NCBI GenBank assembly: GCA_003415625.1
Contig: PYIU01000003.1
Location: forward strand, 3,286,001 to 3,350,000
Direction: 5' to 3'
Source: Aquanectria penicillioides
Lineage: Eukaryota; Ascomycota; Sordariomycetes; Hypocreales; Nectriaceae
Length of the DNA: 64,000 bases
Below the pieces are notes generated by a model. The model saw only the letters and a list, made by a program, of their open reading frames with translations, ran no database searches and was not told the DNA's origin. Within the stretch, counting starts at the first letter, position 1. Every line of letters begins with the position of its first letter. Positions 1 through 10,599 of the stretch are shown one piece after another. The translations under genes and the position numbers were made by a program.

Positions 1-1583
1 CCCCGAGGCTGCGGATCTTGGCGAGATGGGATTTTTCCGGCCTGCAGGGCCTTTTGGCGCTCCTTTTGCATTAGGGATTCCTTTGAACGTAGGTAACGTT
101 GTCTCTCGATCACCTTTCCAAACCATTCCTTTCTCCCACCACGGTCTTCAATTTCCTTGGCCCTCTTCCGATGCCACTCTTCCGATCGCTTGTGCATTCC
201 ATGGATGGCTGGGTTTACGCGCAGTCCAAGCCGATTGTCTCGATTTGGTGTCCACTGCTTCATGGGAGGACGAGGGGGGATAAATATGCCACGAGGAGGG
301 TTCATTTTCGATTGCTGATATATCAATGCATCAAATGCATCCGAATCAAAGCTGGCGAGCTTCTTGGCCCTCATCGACTCGCTCTTTACCATGGACGCCG
401 TCACGACAGGATGCATTTCAAGTTGACAACCGAATTCCAACGAAGAGACGTTGTCGGGCTTCCGGTTGTTCGCATCATGGCGCTCCTGTTCCATAAACGG
501 CGAGTCCTCATCCACTGGTGCAGACTCATCACCCGACTCGTCGACAAGATCTTGCGGAATATGGGAATTGTCAAATTCTGGCTCTAGTGACTCTTCCAAA
601 GAGGTCGTGGTATCATTATGCTCCATAGTGTTGATGTTCACTTTGCTGGAAGGTGAAGGCATGGGTGTCTCTTCGTCCTCGTCATTGCTCTCTATATCAG
701 CGACCCCACCGGAATCAGAAGAGTGCTGGGATGTAGTGCTTCGTGGTGAATTCACAGGAGTCGGCGATTTGGACCTGTCAATTGTATCGATATCCTCATC
801 ATCTCCCGGATAGTCCTGTTCCAAGGGATCAGTGGGTACCCACATTTGGACACCTGCTTGCACAACAGCACGAGGTTTTGGCTCTTTTGTCTCCACGATC
901 TCATCTGGCGAGGGCATGACACTGAAGTTGGAGTGTGTCGGAGAGACGGTGATACTATGGAAATCTTCACCCAGGCCCTCCTGATTCAGGAATGACTGAA
1001 CTGATGCCCCGCCCTGTGATGGCTGAAATGGATTAGAAAAGAGTATTTCATTATTTTCTCCAGGCAAGGCATATGGATCCGGGCTATTGATTGAACATGG
1101 CGGCTCTCGTTCGTCGCTGTCGTTGAATCTTGAATTGCTGTCCGCAGTCTGGCCTTGTTCGCTTGATGCAACAAGTATCTTCCTGAGATGGGTTGTGTTA
1201 TGAGTTTCCTCCCTCTCAGAGCCACTACAAGGAAGGGCATTCTGTTCCACTTGACCTTCATACGGTTCGTTTCGTCGAGGGCCTGCATTTGGACTCAGCT
1301 TAGGTTTAGGCTTAGACTTCACTACCGAAGCGCGATATGACCACGGCGTCCGTAGCCGGTTGTGACCTCTTCTAGCTACAACACGGGCTTGCGAAAACTG
1401 AGTCGTCCTTGGTAAGTCATTTTTGCGCAGATTGTTGTCGTGGGAACTATCCCGAGAACCTGATCGTCGATGCCATGCGCTGAACTCTGAGGTTTGACGG
1501 GCATTGGATTTAACATCAGGTGCAGCGCACAGTCGGCCACTGTTTGTATGTCCATCTTCACTAGCCATGTCCGGCATGGGCAT
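1..1583 (-). CDS. Hypothetical disordered protein, 3' end outside the window
   Basis: One uninterrupted minus-strand frame runs from ATG at 1583 to the window edge (at least 527 codons, no stop). An in-frame stop lies about 13 codons upstream of that ATG, so the start is well bounded. Residues 1-380 are low complexity, rich in Ser, Asp, Glu and Pro with basic patches (for example KSKPKPKL), which suggests intrinsic disorder. The last ~120 visible residues look folded and conserved: a FDSDAFDALIYQQ stretch, then PPRGIFIPPRPP, then a basic helical part with WHRKRAKEIEDRGGRKEWF. I do not recognise the family and assign no function. It is divergent from the SCYL1-like gene, sharing a 1.47 kb promoter region. 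That it is a real gene rests on the long open frame and the structured tail. Confidence 0.6.
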   Translation of the reverse strand, partial: MPMPDMASEDGHTNSGRLCAAPDVKSNARQTSEFSAWHRRSGSRDSSHDNNLRKNDLPRTTQFSQARVVARRGHNRLRTPWSYRASVVKSKPKPKLSPNAGPRRNEPYEGQVEQNALPCSGSEREETHNTTHLRKILVASSEQGQTADSNSRFNDSDEREPPCSINSPDPYALPGENNEILFSNPFQPSQGGASVQSFLNQEGLGEDFHSITVSPTHSNFSVMPSPDEIVETKEPKPRAVVQAGVQMWVPTDPLEQDYPGDDEDIDTIDRSKSPTPVNSPRSTTSQHSSDSGGVADIESNDEDEETPMPSPSSKVNINTMEHNDTTTSLEESLEPEFDNSHIPQDLVDESGDESAPVDEDSPFMEQERHDANNRKPDNVSSLEFGCQLEMHPVVTASMVKSESMRAKKLASFDSDAFDALIYQQSKMNPPRGIFIPPRPPMKQWTPNRDNRLGLRVNPAIHGMHKRSEEWHRKRAKEIEDRGGRKEWFGKVIERQRYLRSKESLMQKERQKALQAGKIPSRQDPQPR

Positions 1584-3053
1584 GGAGATGAGTTTCCGAG
1601 AGGTAGAGGGTTATCGAACACTCATAGTAATTCAAAGTTGTCATGCCGAACCCGGCTGGATTAAAAATGAAGAACATGGACCGAAGGCAGCGTGCTCACT
1701 AAGGATCAACTAGATATGACGGCTGCAGTTAGCTACATGCAGGAGAAGGTTGACGTTGAACAGAACGCGCTGATGTTGACAAGTGTTTGGTCGTCAGATC
1801 TTTTCAGTTTTTATTTGGCCATCAAGCTAGGCACCTCAACGGTTACACCATCTCCCCTCCACTCCAAAGCAGACGAAGGTCTGCTGTACGTCGCGGCCTT
1901 TGGTCAAGATCCGTAGAGGCAACGAAGAGAATGACTCCATGTTGCGACGGTAAGACGGTGATTTATTCGCTCCCAAACACTCTGACGCACATGGGAATGT
2001 GAAGAGAATGAAGTAGATCGGGCGCGAGATCGGGCTTGCTATCGGAGACAACAGAGCCACGGGCGGAATTAGAGTGGGAGATGGCGTGACCAGAGGGTTC
2101 CGTTCGGTCAGACCTTTTACCATGGGCATCATTCGACAAGAGAGGGTGGATGAGAAATCGGCAAAAGAAAAAAAAATTGTACATACCAGATAGATCCGAG
2201 AACTGTTGCTGAAGGGGCACATCCACTGGATGTTAGGGATCGCAGGATGGCGATAGCGCTGTATAGTGTGTATGCTACCGGAAGTATCCTGGTGAACTGA
2301 ACTTAGGATAAGATCCTTGTGGTTAAGCCTGGCTCACAGGCCAAGGTTGTGATTCAGCGAGGCGGGGTCGGGAGGCAGCGACAAACGAGCATGCGTCCAG
2401 TCCCCTCGCGGTGAACGGCGTCGATGAAAGAAGGAAATCCATTGCGAGGCTGTCATGCGCGGGTTCCTTTGTTGGCAGCAGCCCTGTGGCAGTTGCCAGT
2501 TGGGTGTGGGCAGCTGTTGGCCAGGCTGTTGGCTAGGCTATTGGCCCATATGCCTAACGTGCAGCGTGTGAGCAGGCGCGGAGCGCGTACTGAGGCAGGT
2601 GTCATTGCCGTGCACGAGTGCTGTCGACTGTGAGGAAGAAACAGCTTTGAGCAACCGCGCTTTCCTTTCAGAACGGCACAGTCCACAACGGTTGCCCCAC
2701 TGAGGCTACTGATCGGCGCGGGAATAACAGCGAGGCCGACAGCACGGACCGTAGACCCAGGTACCTCGGTACCTACCGCCCACCAGTGCCCTCACTGGCT
2801 TCTGGCTGCTCCTGGCTGTTGGTCGGTGCCTACTGGCTGGTGGTTGGTTGGCTTGGGCATTGTGTCAAGTTAGCGCGGGGAGCTTTGGCGATAGGAAACC
2901 ACCACGTTGCGATACGATAACGATTACTGCTTCGGCTTCTTCCAGCATCCCACCCGGTGCTTCCCCAAGGCCCCGACCCGACTTGCGGTGGTTTTGCTGC
3001 GGCATTCATCATTCCTTGACCCTAGAGGCGACTCGTACCTCTGCGACACTACC
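1584..3053. promoter_or_regulatory. Divergent intergenic region
   Basis: This 1.47 kb lies between the starts of the minus-strand disordered-protein gene and the plus-strand SCYL1-like gene, so it must hold both promoters and 5' leaders. An A-run (2166-2177) and short GGTACC-type repeats near 2760-2780 are visible. No convincing TATA box and no gene were seen. Confidence 0.4.
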
Positions 3054-5673
3054 ATGGACTTTCTCAAGTCTGCGGTGGCTTCGGCCATGGCGGCCAAAGG
3101 CCCTCCATTTCCTTATAGCTTTGGCGACATTGTCGACATTGACGAGTCAATCTGGACTCTGTACAATGGGACAAAGAGGGCAAGTTTCTCTGGTGATAGA
3201 TGTAGTCGCATATTTACTCATGATTTCGTCGCAGGAAGATGGGTCCAACTGCAGCATTTTCTCCTTCGATATCACCGCGAACCGATCTCACCTTCCCTTG
3301 GCCAAGAACGCACTCAAGAAGCTGCGGACTCTACGGCACCCTGGCGTGATCAAAGTTCTTGATGCAGTTGAGGTGACACTACAACATTCCCTCGATGCCA
3401 ATAACAGTGCGCTGACTGGGAGGTCCATTAGACGGAAACCTACATTTATATTGCAACCGAACGAGTTGTTCCATTGAGATGGCATGTACGGAGAAAGAGT
3501 CTCACCCCGGAAACGATTAAATGGGGAATACACAGCGTTGCAGTAGGCCATACCCGAAATATGACATATTAGGTTATGTGGCTGATCAAACAATAGCGTA
3601 CCATCAAGTTCATCAACGAAGAAGCCTCCTCTATCCATGGTAGCTTGAAGGTCGGATCAGTTTACACCTCGGAGAGCGGAGAGTGGAAGTTGGGAGGCTT
3701 CGACGTCTTGAGCAGTGTCAAGGATGACGAGTCCATCATCTATGTTGGTGTCTGCAGAATTTGGCTTCAGAGAACTAAGCTAACGGGCCCGACAGACGTA
3801 TGGCAGCATTGTCCCAGACGCTGGCCGATATGCACCTCCCGAATTGGCACGGGGTGGATGGGACGTCATAAAAAAGAACCCTCACACAGTTGTGGATGCT
3901 TTCAATCTTGGCACCTTATTGTTTGAGGTTTTCAACAGTGACTACAGCGGGGCGGACCAAGCTGGCCAAACCAAAAATATCCCTCCGACGATGCAATCGA
4001 GTTACAAGCGTCTTTGTAACGCCAACCCCAAGGCTCGAATCAGCGTTGGAAATTTTCTTGACCAGGGCAATAGGCCAGGCTCCTTTTTTGACAGCGCGCT
4101 AATCAAGCTGACTGAGGGGATCGACAACCTGGACATTAAGTCCGCCGAGGAGAAAGAGGAATTCTTGAAGTGGGTTTCTTTTTTCGTTACGTGATTGTTG
4201 GTGAATGGCTTCATTACTAACATATTATGCAGTGGCTTGAATGAACTCAGCGACGATTTTCCTGAAGAGTTCTTCAAGATGAAGGTAATGCCCGAGTTGA
4301 TGAAATCGGCAGAGTTTGGCGGTGGAGGCCAAAAGGCAGTCGGCGTTGTCTTAAAGATTGCCACCAAGCTCACCAACGAAGACTTTGAATCAAAGGTCAC
4401 ACCATTTGTTGTGAGAATGTTTGGAAACCCCGACCGGGCTATACGAGTTTGTCTTTTGGACAATCTTCACCTCATGATCGATCAACTTCCTCAAAAGATT
4501 GTCAATGACAAGATTTTCCCACAGATGGTTCGATACCAAACTCCACTATGTGATATGCGGCTGACAGGACAACAGGTTTCCGGTTTCACAGATGTAGCAC
4601 CTGTTGTGAGAGAGCAGTCGCTCAAATCCGTGCTCGTGATAATCACCAAGCTGTCGGACCGAACCATTAACGGTGATTTGCTCAAGCAACTCGCGAGGAC
4701 GGCAAACGACGAACAACCAGGCATTCGAACAAACACGACGATTTGTCTTGGGAAGATTGCCAAAAACCTAGGGTCATCATCCCGGTCAAAGGTTCTCATT
4801 GCAGCATTTACCCGCTCTCTTAGGGATCCTTTTGTCCACGCCAGGAATGCTGCCTTAATGGCACTGGGCGCAACTGCAGAGTTCTTCACAGACGAGGACT
4901 GCGCATGCAAAATCATGCCCGTCATTTCTCCTTTGTTGATTGACAAGGAGAAGCTCATCCGCGACGCGGCGAACCGGACCGCCGACATTTATCTCCAGAA
5001 GATTCGAAAGGCGGCAGCATCAATGCCAGACAGCGTCCTGCCTTCCCCACAAGGAGCAGATGGAACAGCACCTCGAATGGGCACGCCCCAACCTACCGAG
5101 AATGCGGGATGGACTGGATGGGCCATTTCTTCATTTACTAACAAACTTTCTGCTGCGGCAGGTGAAATGCAGACTGAGGCTACTTCCGGGACCGCTTCCC
5201 CTAAACCAGCTCCATCTCTTGGCTTGGAAACCAAGAAACCGGTTACATCCTCTGCCTCAAACCTACATCGCCAGGCGATGAAATCTCCACCCCCTAATAT
5301 GTCACGTCAATCATCATCCAGTGCGGTTGCCGAGTCATTCTGGCCAGCCGACGACGGGGATGATGGCGTGGACTCTTGGGGTGATATGGGTGACGATGAT
5401 GGTTTCAGTAATCCAGCCAAGGAGCCAGAAAAGAAGCCTGCGACAGCCTCTGCGGTTCCCTTTGACGACGGCGAACCGGATTTTGCAGGATGGTTAGCCG
5501 CCCAATCACAGAAGAAACCTGGAAGCAAACCACTGCCAAAGGGCCTTGCAAAGTCTGCAGCTGCAAAGAAGCCGCTCGCCAAGCCAGCCGCCAAGCCAGT
5601 ATCCGCAAAAAAGATCAACATGAAGCCCAAAGAGACGACGGATGATGATGATGGCTGGGGAGACGGCTGGTAA
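3054..5673 (+). CDS. CEX1: SCYL1/Cex1-type protein pseudokinase with HEAT repeats
   Basis: Exons 3054-3179, 3235-3372, 3432-3542, 3597-3743, 3796-4169, 4233-4527 and 4576-5673 give 762 aa. The start ATG sits in an ideal ACCATGG context. The N-terminal half is a degenerate kinase fold (NALKKLRTLRHPGVIKVLD, YIYIATERVVPL, a FINEEASSIHGSL segment in place of a catalytic HRD loop), as in SCYL1. Residues ~330-620 are helical HEAT-like repeats (FGGGGQKAVGVVLKIATKL; VSGFTDVAPVVREQSLKS). The tail is acidic and Lys/Ala-rich and ends DDDDGWGDGW. Yeast Cex1 and human SCYL1 work in tRNA export and COPI retrograde traffic in the cytoplasm; that role is inferred here. Intron 1 is GC-AG, and the last intron (48 nt) is in frame without a stop. 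Confidence 0.88.
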
Positions 5674-6152
5674 GAGCTGGATATATAGACCTAGTTTCTC
5701 GAGAAAAGGAAGAAAACAGAGATCTAAACCGTCATATTTATCGTTATTTCAGGCGCTGGACGGAGTTTGATATCAGGATACTACTATGCTCTGCAGGTCG
5801 GCATGATAGACTGGACCATTGTCCAACCCTTGAATAACTAACTACATTAATGAAAACATATATCCACTCAGGAAACAGTACTTAAATCTACTTGAAAACT
5901 CTAGAAAAACCCAATCCGCGACTGCAGATCAATCACCTCGGCAACATGCTTGGCCACTCTCAGGCCAAGGTGGGGAAGCCAGGCTCTTTAGCTCGGCCCC
6001 TCACCGACGGACGGTGAAAGCTCGGTGAAGGCGGGATGTTGTGGTTCCCACCTTATTTTTTTCCCACCATCGACTTCGCCTTTCGCACTTCCCGCTCCCA
6101 CCAACACAACCGCCCACACCTCACATCCCCCGTCGCCCGCCAACAGCCCGCG
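5674..6152. promoter_or_regulatory. Intergenic region upstream of the UPF0390 gene
   Basis: 479 bp between tandem plus-strand genes. The first half is AT-rich and probably the 3' UTR of the SCYL1-like gene. The last ~90 bp (about 6060-6152) is strongly C/T-rich (CCCACC, CACACC, CCCCCGTCGCCC), a typical core promoter or leader of fungal translation-related genes. No TATA box was seen. Confidence 0.4.
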
Positions 6153-6419
6153 ATGGCCCAAGGCACCCTAAAGAAGCTCGGGCGCACCGCTGCCGCCAAG
6201 GTGACGCACTCGAAGCGCCAGGCGTCAAAGGTCGCCAAGCCCAAGAAGACATCCAAGGCCAACGTCGACAAGACACACAAGAAGTTTACCAGCGGCCTCA
6301 CTGCCCGCACCGAAGCGATGCTGGGCGAGCGCGCAGGGCATCTCGAGCTCCTCGGAGGAAAGTCAAAGAAGACCGACAAGAAGGCTACCTTCAAGAATGG
6401 ATCCAAGAAGTTTGGTTAA
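6153..6419 (+). CDS. UPF0390 (DUF2462) small basic nucleolar-type protein
   Basis: A single exon of 88 aa beginning MAQGTLKKLGR and ending KNGSKKFG. It is extremely Lys-rich with no acidic region, consistent with a nucleolar or ribosome-associated protein. The MAQG start and the basic KPKKTSKAN and KKFTSGLTARTEAMLGERAGHLELLGG segments match the UPF0390 family (human LYDG10/C19orf53 and fungal relatives), whose exact function is unknown. The start was chosen at the ATG following a C-rich leader; an in-frame upstream ATG at 6036 lies in that C-rich sequence and is less likely. It converges with the decarboxylase gene, with 278 bp between the stops. Confidence 0.85.
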   Translation: MAQGTLKKLGRTAAAKVTHSKRQASKVAKPKKTSKANVDKTHKKFTSGLTARTEAMLGERAGHLELLGGKSKKTDKKATFKNGSKKFG

Positions 6420-6697
6420 GGCGTGGGAGTTGGCTTCGAGGGGGATGCATGGCTGGAACGCTAGAGACGTGGATTTCTGGTTCACAGAGAGGAAGGAAAA
6501 AAGTCTTGATTTGTTTTTGTTTATGGGGGTTTGATCATTTGTTTGGCGTTGGCTTGAACTACACCACGGCGAAATATACCCTCGACGAGACCAGTCACTT
6601 GCCTTGTGCAATTCAACTCCCACGACTCCAATTCTCCGACCACCCCCAGGATTCTCAATACCACCCGCTACACTTACCGTCGTGCCCACAGCCACCC

Positions 6698-8328
6698 TTA
6701 ATCTTGGAAAGCCTTGATATCGAACTCTTTGCCTTCCGCTACATGAGACAATATAGAGGTCACTACCTGATAATCCCTGGCAACATCGACCATCCAAGTC
6801 GACACGGCCATCCGCACCGCCTTTTGGCCGTCCCACTTCGTCCCGCTGACGTACATCTGCCTGGTTTCGTTGATCTTCTCAACCAAGACATCATTCAGGG
6901 CAGCGTCCTTGGCTCGGAACAAGACGATCATGAAAACCTCATCCAGGCTTGCACTTTGGTCTGGCAGCAACTCGTAATGTTCCGAGTCGCGCAGGAAGGT
7001 CGCAACCTTGCGGGAGAGCTCAACCATGGAGGCCAACAAACCCGCTATGCCAGTGCGACCTTCGCTCACGAGGACGGCATACGCGGGCAGTGCGCGGAAG
7101 CGTCGAGAGTTTTCGATGCCAATGTTCAGCGGAGAAGGGATGGCAGATTGAGAGCCAGACGTGAGATAGGCGGCGTTGGGGTTGGTGAAGACGGACTGCA
7201 GGGTGAGATGGGATCGTGTGAAGAACATACCGCAGTCGTAGGGCTGGCGTTTGGGGTTAGGAATATATGTAGAAGTGACGAGTCAAAAGACACTTACTAC
7301 ATTGAGAAGCTTGTGCCCATCCACCGTGATACTGTCAGCGAGTTCAATACCCGCAACCCGTTGATGAAGCAGCTTGTATTCATCCTTGTCCCCAAGAGCT
7401 CGAATAAAGATGCCAAAAGCTGAGACGTCGTCAACACTCACTTTCGCGGAAGTTTGTAGCTGCAACCTGACTTACCTCCATCAACGTGGATCCAAGCTCC
7501 ATACTTGTCTGCCAACTCTCTGATCTTCCTCATCTCGTCGATGTTTCTGACGGAGAAGCGGCCCGTGTTGACCTCTCCCGCACTGAGGGCTACAACGCTG
7601 GCCGTCCCAGGAAGCTGGAGGTGCTGCTCCAGGGCCTCGAGATCCAGCCTCCACGGCTCTTTCTCGCTGAGACGCAGCTCCTTGACGGACTGCCGCCCGA
7701 ACCCGACGACACTGGCCGCCTTGGAGAGAGAGCTATGCGCCGAGCTGGTCAGCACCTGGATCTCGGTGACTCCAGCTCTCATGCATGCTCCCAGCAAACC
7801 CAGCTCCCCCACTCCCCCTTGGCCTCCCAGTTTCTTCTCCAAGATGGATTCCCGTCCGCAGGCGAGGCCGAGGATGTTGCTGGAGGTGGCACCGGTCGTG
7901 AAAGTCCTGCCCTTCCAGGCGCTCTCGTCCCCGAGCTTCAGGAGCGACGCCAGCATCACCAGGGCAGAATCCTCGACCGCAGTCGAGACGGACTGCTGGG
8001 GAAGATGAACCTGGACATTCTGATCGACCTGCGACACAATGTTGTCGGCCCACTCGGCGAGGGGAAGCACTCCACCCGTAACGAAGCCGTAATATCTCTG
8101 GGACCTCTTCTGGCCGCTGAGCCCTGGGATGATGTCGTTGACGATGTGCCGCACCGTGTCCTCGTCCGAACGACCGTCGAGGTACGACGGCGATCCTGGG
8201 TACGGAAGCGAGGCGTGGGCGGCCTCTATCTCTTGAGTCTGAGGCAGCGTGCAGGCGTTTTGGTCTCTTCGGGAGCGACGACGCTGCAGGGCCTCCCTTT
8301 GGGCGCCGTAGCTGTAGATGTCGTTCAT
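6698..8328 (-). CDS. Pyridoxal-phosphate group II decarboxylase family protein
   Basis: Exons (minus) 8328-7476, 7419-7298 and 7243-6698 give 506 aa; both introns (56 and 54 nt) have GTAAGT donors. The fold is the aspartate-aminotransferase type. The PLP Schiff-base lysine is Lys321 in VDGHKLLNV, and the pyridine-nitrogen Asp is in WIHVDGAFG at ~283. A TTGATSSNILGLACGRE segment (about 150-166) binds phosphate. The family removes the carboxyl group of amino acids (aromatic amino acids, glutamate, diaminobutyrate); the substrate cannot be read from the sequence. There is no signal peptide or membrane segment, so it is probably cytosolic. It is convergent with UPF0390 and tandem with cytochrome b5. 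A T19 tract lies 70 bp upstream of the start. Confidence 0.85.
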
Positions 8329-9264
8329 GGTGGGATGGTTCGATGGCGGGTTATTTTATCTTTCCGGCGACTTCTAGAGAGATGAATATGACTTTCTGTT
8401 TTTTTTTTTTTTTTTTTGCGGAACGAGCTCTAGAGGGTGGTCGCTTTGAAATTCTATGTTTTCCTCCACCCAAATGAGTCTTATTCCGGACGTCAGTCAA
8501 GTTAGGAAGCTCATTTCTTCACCATGTAAGTCGGAGGGCGGTCGGAGGGGCCGGTGCGATTGGGCCGGCCCCACCTGGTGATGAGAGGGAAGGAGTTTGC
8601 GAAGCTACTGCGCGCAGTAGCGTTTGGGATGGAGAAAACGGATCCTTCACTTGAACCCAAGGCCATTGAGGACGCCTCGAGACGGAGACGATTTCATGTC
8701 AAGACGGGGCACTAAATCTGCAACGGCCCGAAACTCTGCATTCTAGAATATTTCCTTCCTCTAAGGATAGGGCAATTCGTCCATGTCGGTGAGGCACACC
8801 CGGCAATCTGAGATCCGCCGCCCATTGCCGGCCTGTTGGGTCCCCGCAGACGCAAAGAGAGATTGCGGAGAACATGTCATGGGCTCAGACGCAGGGCACG
8901 CGCGTGCGTATAACGTGATTTATTCACTCGTACACTCTTCGCTGCCGAGGTTGGTTGGTCTCGTCAGCAAAGCAGAAGAAACCTTCTCGGAACTGGAACC
9001 TGGCCCACTGAACCCGTGGGCAAATCTAGGTCGAGGGAGGGAGCCCCGTATGGTAGGTAGGTAGCTATGTCTACACAACAACAACAATAACAGCCAAGGC
9101 TAACCCAAGAAATCCGCCTCGTTCATGTATAGTTCCGATACTCATTTGCGCCATGCAAAAACACACAAAGAATTCCATCTACCCCGTTCTTCTATGTCCG
9201 GAAACTCTCGCAAGAGTCGGACCACGCGAGCGCGCGCGCGCCTTTGCTCAGGTGGGCTCCTCGG
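8329..9264. other. Intergenic region between decarboxylase and cytochrome b5
   Basis: 936 bp holding the decarboxylase promoter and the 3' UTR of cytochrome b5. It contains a T19 homopolymer at 8399-8417 and a short CAACAACAACAA-like tract near 9076. No coding potential was seen on either strand. Confidence 0.4.
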
Positions 9265-9695
9265 CTATAGCTTGGCGCTCTCGCCCACGGTGCCGATCTT
9301 GAGGTTGGCGCCGTACTTCTTGAGTGTGTCTTCGTTGTGATACTTCCAAAAGGGCTTCGTGGCGTCCTTGCCGGACCAGCGCTTGATGATTTTGGCACCA
9401 CCGGGATGCTCGTCGATGAACTCTGAAGACATGGTTAGCGTGTGTGAGTCTCGTATCATTCATTTCGACTATCGTTGCGGCCCCCTTGGGTTTGCGGCTG
9501 CGACGGCGCAATGAGGCCATGGGAAGATTGAGAATGAAAAGGAAATGAACTGATACGACGAAACACAAACGGACAAAAGGCGGATAAATCCAACATACTT
9601 GTTACATCGTAGACATCAGCCTCAACAACGAGCCAGAAGCCGTCCTTGTCGCTCTTGTGCTTTCCCACCTCAGCGATAGTGTACTGTTCCGCCAT
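9265..9695 (-). CDS. Small soluble cytochrome b5 heme-binding protein
   Basis: Exons (minus) 9695-9599 and 9422-9265 give 84 aa. The 176-nt intron (donor GTATGT, acceptor TTCAG) is the longest in the window. The protein is little more than one cytochrome b5 domain: the first axial histidine is His38 in FIDEHPGGAKII and the second is His61 in KYHNEDTL. It ends GTVGESAKL with no C-terminal membrane anchor, so it should be a soluble electron carrier, unlike the ER-anchored ~130-aa cytochrome b5. Redox partner unknown. A (CT)n tract on the coding strand lies ~95 nt upstream of the start. Confidence 0.85.
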
Positions 9696-9786
9696 TGCGA
9701 CGAAGGAATGCGTACGGGGACGGTGATGGTGAAGGAAAAGGGCAGGGGATTGGAAAGGGGCAGAGGCTGCGCGGCGATACAGCGGG

Positions 9787-9830
<44 letters not shown>

Positions 9831-10599
9831 TCGCTGAAGCAAGGCCGATGGGGATAGCTTCAAAGTATCTTGAGTTGCGAACGGGGCGATAACGGGAGTC
9901 GAGGGCAGTTTAAAAAGGTCTTCTCTCCGAGGTTCACGGCACATGGGCACTCGCTGCCCTTTAAGCTGGGGGTGGGGATTTGCCTCGGCACACCATTGTC
10001 GCCGGCACAGCGAGTGTAGGCCGTCCGCACTGGGAAATAGCGAGGTCTGGGCGGCGATCTGGCGGCGGCGAGGGGCCTCGGGGGACCGCCTTCGCGCTAA
10101 AGGGTCCCGACGTCATGTCCCGCGGGGCGGCCTCTACAGCGTATCACGGCGGGGGGATTGCTAACGGGGCAGCTGGACGGATAGGGTCTAAGGCGGTAGG
10201 CAGTACCTGTCAGTGGTCACGAGGCCCGTAAACCAAGGGCCGCCGCCATGATCATTCCCTGCAATGAGGAGGTGATGTTCTTACTACATGTCTGTCTCTG
10301 GTCAAAGTGGAGGCTCTGTCCGTCTGGATACCTACACACCATACGCATACCTACCTATATCTGCGATTTCCTCCTGTTTGTAGCCTCCGTATTTATAGTT
10401 GCTGTGCACTCCCGAGCAACGACCACCCCCCTTGGAGTGGCTCCTTTCCAGGATCCCTTTCTATGCCCATGTCCGCCCTTTTTTTTTTTTTTTTTTTTTT
10501 TTAAAAATCCCTTGATGCCATAAAGCGCCTACCATGGGAAATGCTGCTGTAAGACGTCTTGAAGGACGGAATTGAGAGCACGCAGTCCGCGTACCCGTC
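9696..10599. other. Intergenic region between cytochrome b5 and OMA1
   Basis: 904 bp with the cytochrome b5 promoter, the AG microsatellite and a T24 homopolymer at 10479-10502 close to the OMA1 3' end. On the OMA1 strand this is an A-run 100 bp beyond the stop. No gene was seen. Confidence 0.4.
9791..9822. repeat. (AG)15-16 microsatellite
   Basis: A pure AG dinucleotide run on the plus strand. On the coding strand of the cytochrome b5 gene this is a CT tract in the presumed 5' leader or core promoter, a position where fungal genes often carry pyrimidine tracts. Confidence 0.9.

Noticed and set aside
1836..2226. Two minus-strand ORFs of 128 and 87 codons upstream of the first gene
   Set aside because: They overlap in different frames, lack domains and fall in the presumed divergent promoter.
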